A DNA stretch of 64,000 bases. Origin: Hofstenia miamia. Its lineage: Eukaryota > Xenacoelomorpha > Acoela. Location of the stretch: positions 749,336 through 813,335 of the forward strand of contig SCFE01000021.1 in NCBI GenBank assembly GCA_004352715.1. The letters run 5' to 3'. Shown one piece after another: positions 58,141-64,000 of the stretch; position 1 is the first letter of the stretch; every line of letters begins with the position of its first letter. The notes beneath the pieces were generated by a model that saw only the letters and a list, made by a program, of their open reading frames with translations, ran no database searches and was not told the origin of the DNA. A program made the position numbers and the translations under genes.

Positions 58141-60980
58141 TTGTAGCAAATGTAGGATGTAATTTTTAGATACTTTTTCGTCATAATTAGGACCTTTATA
58201 ATCAAGACAGTTAAAAACAAAGACAAAAAGTTGCATAATCAGAAGCTGTTAAAAATTCTCTTAAATTGATTTTTTTCAGAGCAATCAATCGTAGTGTTTG
58301 AATTACAGAATTGCTTGCATGTTTGCTGATCAAATAATGAATTGGTAAGTCTTGTCAAGATACTATATTTGACTACCCTCCGCTTATAACAAAGGTAACA
58401 AGACTGAACCTACCAGTAGTAATACCCAAGACAAGCCCTTGTATATTCGACCTTTGTGACCTTGGCGGATTTGTTCGGCAAGGTTATGATGTAATTGTGC
58501 ACTTTGACCGTCTCTCTATCATTGACGTCATTGGAATGTGTTATATATAATAAATTTATTTACAAAGAAAATGTAAAATGTGCTAGCAAATGATGATAAA
58601 GTTCATATAGGGAATTTCATCTACACATTGATAATATTCGGCATGACTTCATTGTTGAATGGGAATTGTGTAGAAAAGATCCACAAGAATGTTCCAACAT
58701 AAACATTCTTCTTCTTCCTTTAATGCAATGGAGGTTGATAACGCTAAAACATTCAATTAGCACAATAAAAACAGAAATAATGGAAAAATAGGACTAACAA
58801 AATGTATTATTGTAATGTAAAACAATGCCTACTAATTATTTTTGCATTTCTATTTCAGTTAGTGGCATTTTCATTTATAATAAAATATATAATTAATTTA
58901 AAATCTGACCATACATTCACAGATTTAATTTTAAAAAAAGCTTACCAATAGTTTGAAATCTTTCAGCATAGTTCTTTCAGCAACGTGAGCTTCATATGTG
59001 TACAAAGTTCCACTGTTGCAAACAATGTTAACAGTTCATAATTTTTTCTCTATATCCCATTGTTCAAATGTCGAAATGTAAAGATTATCTACGAAATTAA
59101 TAAACTGCCTCAAATTTTACTAACATGAAATTAGCAATTATCACAATTATAACATTTTCAAATCATACAATACTAAAATTTTACAAGTTGGAAAACAATC
59201 TCAATTATTATTACAAGTTTGGTCAATTTCGTTTTTCCCATATTTTGCATTTTACATGGTTTGTCACTTTTTGCAAATTTGTGAACTTTTCCATGGCTTT
59301 ACCACTATATATATATTGTTCACTTTACATGGTTTGTCATTTTTTATACATTTGTGGACTAAATTAGACAAATCATTGTAAAAACTGAATATTGTGGTAA
59401 AATTAAAACAGCTTTTCATCATAGATATTGAACAAAATGAAAATTTAATGGTGTTATTAGCATAAACTTTCAAAAATAAGGAAAAACCAACATATGCATA
59501 AAAACAACTAATTTTTATTATAAATTCAGATTTTATTATAAAACTTTATAAATACTGAAAAAAAGTAATTATTTCAATACATTGAATACAATCAAAGTTT
59601 AACAAAGTTTTGCATTGTTTGACAAAAAGTACATGTGGTTAAAAATTAAATATTTATTAGTTTTTACATAATAAATATTTATTAGTTTTTACATAATAAA
59701 AAATTGAGATGTCAACTAAAATAACAATCTCTCAACAAATATATACCTCAGCTTGACACAAAGTGCATTAACATAAAAAATTTTATCCAAACGCTCATGA
59801 GATTCAGAATTCTCAGAAAATTAGATAATACACAAGTATTGTATAAACCTTCAAAAAATGGCATGTGAAAATCGTTGTAACATTATTCCTAACATGTGCA
59901 TATATGTATTTATCTACAAAGTGGAAGAGTGAAACTCCCAATTTCCAAACTAAAAATAAAACGCTTCCAATGCTATACACAGCTTTACAAATCAAATGCT
60001 AACATTCGGATTTTTCTTCAGTCAATGAGTAATTTTTGATAATAGCAAATGAATACATAACACCATCTTAAAAACGAATCAATTAGATGTCATAAAACTC
60101 GCGAAACATTTTTAATTACTAAAAGAGTAAAAAATTTTCATAAAAATACATTTACGCAAAAATGATTAAATTTATTGATTTTACAAAACAAATACTTGTA
60201 CACAGTTAGCATTTAATGCTCACGAAATTGCGAAATGTTTATGGTTATTAAAGTAATTCTACATGATATATAACTTAAACTGAAGAGAAGCAAAGTTTTC
60301 AAATTGAAAATATATATCAAAGCTATATAAAATAATTTTAACCTTACATATAGTACTCAAATCAATTATTATAATTAATATATGCTTGTAGTTGTTTTTG
60401 AGATTACAAAAATAACAACAGCAATCGTTATATGATTTAAACTATATTTTGTACATTAGGTATTTAATCAACTTAGGGACATTTTCTGAATATGAGATAG
60501 CGTGATATATATAGAAATATAGAAATAAATAGCGTAAATTTCAATTATCAGAAATGGATAAAATGAAATAAATACATTCTTCAATGTGTTTTACTTATTT
60601 TATTCAAAAATAAAATATATATCTCGCAATATGCAATTAGGAAAACGGGATTTTAACTCAATTATCCTATTAAATGTTTTAAAATCACAGAGATAGAGAA
60701 TTTTTAAATAAAATCTGAACTTGCTAAAGTTTCTTAGGTATAGCATTAGAGAGAATGCCAATATATTTTAGATTTCCAAGCATTTTTCAACTATTTGAGA
60801 ATCTAAATATATATACTTTTATTACTTGATTTAGCTACAGATTTCAATGTATGGCTATGGGTATTAATACATCTGACACATTTCCACTTGTTATGGTTTC
60901 ATTTGTGCAAGTTTTATCACATTTGTAATTTTTTTGTTTTGGATAACGTTTTAACTTTGCCCTTCCACATTTACGTTTCT
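58141..60980. other. AT-rich stretch, no recognised gene
   Basis: Contains a small internal duplication near 59255-59350 (acatggtttgtca...gtg(a/g)act(t) twice). No coding region can be supported. Confidence 0.45.
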
Positions 60981-61551
60981 AAATGTATAGATCTAGAAAA
61001 AACATTCCAATTTTTAGTTTTAGTGAATATTTGTGAGAAAGTATTTTTGTTTGGGAACAATTTGAGCTGATTTTTATGTAATCAATGTGCTCAGCCTCAC
61101 GAACATCAAGAATTTTCTAATAATTTCCCTCAGTTTCTTGATCGCAACTTTCTATCATTTTATTATAATACAATTTTTGCTTAAAAGATTGAAACTTGTT
61201 ATTAATACTATAATTTCTATAATTTTGGTAATTGAACAATACTATGTAAATTTTATGTGAACATTTGCTAATATCATTAAAGTATGACAGTTGATCTTTG
61301 GAAAGCATTATACTTCTTAGTAGAAAGTTAGCTTGAGACATTAATTATTATTAGGTCCATTCAAACCTTTTATTTTACATTTGTATATATTATAGCCTGA
61401 AAATTGTCCACGTGAGACTTTAATATTAATGTACTGTAAGTATTTTTTTGAAATTTAATGATTCGGGTAGGGCATGAGATTGATTAGTTGCTTATTTTAT
61501 AAGCAACTGTAATTTAAAATTACCATTCATAGTTAATTGGTCATGTTTCAG

Positions 61552-61774
61552 GTAATGGGCCGTTCGTAATGATCAATGGAAGGTTCCATCACAATCCTTA
61601 TGCTTTTGACACCATTAGTAACGTTGTCGATCTGGAAAGTTCCGAAAATGTCGGTTTTTCAGACGTTGGGAATTCTACAAATGTACAATTTAATGAAACA
61701 CACATTCTACTCAGCAATTGGATAGCGATTCAATTTTCTATGAAAAATTTCCAAACTTCAAATCTCGAAAATAT
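61552..61774 (+). pseudogene. Serine carboxypeptidase exon b (U3)
   Basis: Acceptor catgtttcag, donor-like aaatat|gtaaat. Encodes [51 protein letters not shown], nearly identical to U1. Two extra bases in the (AC)n region shift the frame before [13 protein letters not shown], as in U1. Confidence 0.85.
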
Positions 61775-61785
61775 GTAAATGTAAA

Positions 61786-62032
61786 TGTATATATATATAT
61801 ATATATGCATATTTATATGTTTATATATATGTATATATATATGTGTGTATATATATATATTTATTTATATATAAGTATATATACATATGTACATATGTAT
61901 ATATATATATATATGCATATTTATATGTTAATATATGAATATATATATGTGCATATATCTATATATATATATATGTGTATATATATATATATATATTTAA
62001 GTATATATATATATATATATGTATACATGTAT
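61786..62032. repeat. Compound (TA)n/(TATG)n microsatellite, ~245 bp
   Basis: Long alternating TA, ATG and GTGTA tract immediately after the exon b donor. Produces artefactual Y/I-rich open frames on both strands. Confidence 0.95.
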
Positions 62033-62207
62033 GTGTTTGCATTTGCGGTAATACAATTTTTATAAAAGAGGATTTTTGGATGAGTTGGAGTCTTTTTGCA
62101 GAACTTCAGATATAAATTCAAATGTATAACAATGTCTAAATGCCTTTAAGAAATTACCTGTTCTTATTAATATATTTACCATTCATAGTTAATTAGTTAT
62201 GTTTCAG

Positions 62208-62305
62208 GCAATGGGCCATTCAATTTTATCAACGGAAGGTTTCATCACAACCCTTATGCTTTTAAAACCATTAGTACGTTGTCCATCTGGAAAGTCCCGA
62301 AAATG
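62208..62305 (+). pseudogene. Second, truncated exon b (b') in U3
   Basis: Preceded by ttagttatgtttcag, it starts GNGPFNFINGRFHHNPYAF and then loses one base at cattagtacgttg. It breaks off after the codons for ESP and joins ttcttacttatggtaag. Shows that exon b was duplicated within the gene. Confidence 0.75.
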
Positions 62306-62790
62306 TTCTTACTTATGGTAAGTATAAATATACTTAGCCTATTGAAGATATTTGACGTCTCTAATAACTTTGTTTCAGCATTTCCTATTTTTTTAATAAT
62401 TATAATTTGTTTTCAGACCTTTTTACAATACAAAAAAGTATAAAAATACTTATAAAAGTTTAAGGTAATTTTTTTTCTATAAACTCCACTTAGCTGCAAA
62501 TTAATATTACTTAGATACAGACTTTTTTTTGAATATCCAAATATATTCTTTTTTGGTGATAATTTTAGTTTAATTTTTTCTTAAATTCCCTAAAAATAGT
62601 TTTTTCTTTAATTTCAGATGATAATTTGTTCCTTAGAACTATACTGTAATTGTTAACACTTCTTCAGTATTCTTTTTCTAAATTTAAATTATCTAAAGCA
62701 GTTTTAAATTCAATATTTTAATTTGGGCTAAAAGCACAATAATACGTCAAACATCAAAAATTTTGTTGTCCTGAGTAATTTGTATTTTAG

Positions 62791-63026
62791 ATAATTGAAT
62801 CTAAAATCCCAAAAGTGCAACTTAAAGCCGTGTTCATTGGAAGTCCAAAATTGAAAAATGTGAAAAAAGATTACTTCTTTTACAAATACTTTCTCATAAC
62901 AGGCCTAATGTCACAAGATTTGTTTGATGAATTACTGAAAAGATGCAATTGTTCTAAAAATATTTATTGTGAATTTCTTAAACAGCCTTGAAAAAATTTT
63001 CGAAAGAGTATGGTGATATCTGGTGT
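62791..63026 (+). pseudogene. Serine carboxypeptidase exon d (U3)
   Basis: After gtattttag it encodes ESKIPKVQLKAVFIGSPKLK, then DYFFYKYFLITGLMSQDLFD and ELLKRCNCSKNIYCEFLKQP followed by a TGA. The two Cys in RCNC...YC match the family position where a Cys-rich insertion follows hgli...w..i...C. The 3' boundary is uncertain. Confidence 0.68.
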
Positions 63027-63082
63027 AAAATAGGTTAGAGTATATATATATATAACAAATTAATGAAAATTCTCTGTTAGAC

Positions 63083-63114
<32 letters not shown>

Positions 63115-63136
63115 CTATGTTATTTAATATGTTTAG

Positions 63137-63624
63137 AATCATCAATTAACACAACATTTCAACATCTGGAGAACTATCTAAATAGAGATGATGTTCAAGA
63201 AAATCTACACTTGTGGAATAAATATTGGAAAGTATGTTCCAGAAAATACTTGTGGACTACCATTGCTAATGAGCAAGTGGATGCATCAAACCAGCTGCCT
63301 AATTTGTATGAAATTCCAGTTTCAATATACAGCAGAAAACGTGATTCTCTTCTGAACTATTTAAGTATGAATCAGCAAATTGAAGCAGGAGTTCAGGGAA
63401 AATTCAACTGGATATTATTGTATAAATTTAACATTCCTGTTGGTAATGTAAATAACTATAGCAAGGACTTAGATCACTCAGTGCTTAAAGCTGCTGGACA
63501 CGGATGCTTAACTATGAAACCAGACTTAGTTCTGCATCTATTAGAAAACTTGCGTCATCATTGGCTTATTGTTGTTCTTTCAATTATTTATTATTTGAGT
63601 ATAGAAGATTGTCTATGCTTTTAA
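63137..63624 (+). CDS. Serine carboxypeptidase C-terminal exon e (U3), open to the stop codon
   Basis: The best preserved exon of the gene family here, 162 codons without interruption after the acceptor atgtttag. In order: YLNRDDVQENLHLWNKYWKV with CSRKY (family YLNRpdVq.aLH....W..Cs), IPVSIYSRKRDSLLNYLSMN (family v.iYnGd.D...n..g; the Asp of RKRD sits where the catalytic Asp is expected, but the usual G before it is replaced), GKFNWILLYKFNIPVGNVNN, and DLDHSVLKAAGHGCLTMKPD (family f.tvkgAGHmvP.dkP; the catalytic His is present), then LVLHLLENL. The last ~25 residues are hydrophobic (WLIVVLSIIYYLS), which is unusual for the family. As upstream exons of U3 are broken, a functional product is unlikely unless spliced differently. 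Confidence 0.8.
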
Positions 63625-64000
63625 TCAGTTGTTTATAATTCTAGAAAATTTATAATATAATTTTGAGAATTCTAAAAATAGGTTTAATACTATTAAAATA
63701 TTGATATGGTAAATTGAAAATGGAATCCTATTTAAAATTTTGATCCAAGCAGCCAATGTTTTATTAAAGGGCATGTTTCAAAGTATATCTTGACATTCAT
63801 GCAAAATATTTATTATAGAGTGAATTTGTTGAGATCATTGCTAAGTTATTCCAATTATTTCGCTACCCAAATCAAAGCTATGTGCATTTCCACTTCATTG
63901 AAAATCTGATCTTAATTTTAGAATTGAATGTTTAACCATTAATTGTGTATATTTAGTCTATCATTTGCACATCATGCTATGTACATGTATAAATCTCATA

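Larger units (their letters stand above)
60980..63950 (+). repeat. Segmental duplication copy U3: 3' half of the carboxypeptidase gene
   Basis: Plus-strand copy starting near 60980 (gtatttttgtttgggaacaat, also in U1 at 40690 and U2 at 53975) and running beyond exon e to at least 63830, where it still matches U1 (37190-37330). It lacks exon a. The copy ends or continues at the right edge. Confidence 0.82.

Noticed and set aside
61718-62121. Y/I-rich open frames on both strands
   Set aside because: Translations of the TA/ATG microsatellite.

Overview
This is eukaryotic (animal) DNA, not bacterial. It is AT-rich, full of (TA)n and (TAA)n microsatellites, has exons bounded by GT...AG splice sites, and is crowded with eukaryotic transposons: Tc1, mariner, hAT, piggyBac, Ty3/gypsy, CR1/L2-like LINEs, an R2-type LINE and Polinton/adintovirus-like capsid genes. 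The mixture suggests an invertebrate metazoan. A cnidarian-like genome would fit, but the sequence alone does not settle the species. Three N-gaps (11777-12445, 39533-39963, 50583-51443) and five single-N joins break the assembly.

Layout. 1-1406: tandem array of ~238-bp units, each a decayed copy of one serine-carboxypeptidase (peptidase S10) exon, on the minus strand. 2753-4262: complete but decayed Tc1-type transposon. 6200-7204: mariner-type transposon. 10152-11742: candidate non-autonomous DNA transposon with perfect 15-bp ends and at least a dozen internal copies of its end motif, set in (TAA)n. 12446-14549: two head-to-tail copies of an R2-type LINE carrying a restriction-like endonuclease. 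14560-16130: LINE, minus strand. 16150-20840: relic of a Polinton/adintovirus-like element (one F54H12.2-like capsid-type gene and two copies of a second structural-type gene), split by an oppositely oriented hAT transposase. 23781-25359: one sequence present three times around single-N joins, probably an assembly artefact. 27395-32427: Ty3/gypsy element with both LTRs and no visible reverse transcriptase. 32700-35340: CR1/L2-like LINE, minus strand.

37.1-64.0 kb is a segmental duplication of a serine carboxypeptidase gene. Copy U1 lies on the minus strand (about 43.85 to 37.1 kb). U2 (51.44-56.95 kb) mirrors it on the plus strand. U3 (about 60.98-64 kb) is a second plus-strand copy of the 3' half. 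The exons can be read in order: substrate-binding exon with WFNGGPGCSS (exon a), exon b with GNGPF...NPYAF...VGFS, exon d with FIGSPKLKN, and a C-terminal exon e with YLNRDDVQENLH and the catalytic-His region KAAGH. Phases of exons a and b fit together. Every copy carries frameshifts or deletions, and I could not find the catalytic-serine (GESYAG-type) exon, so these look like decaying paralogues. The array at 1-1406 is built from the same exon b, which ties the two ends of the window together.

The rest is AT-rich DNA in which I see no supportable gene. The most notable observations are the exon array with alternating unit types, the inverted duplication of the carboxypeptidase gene, the motif-studded element at 10-11.7 kb, and the Polinton-like capsid relic.
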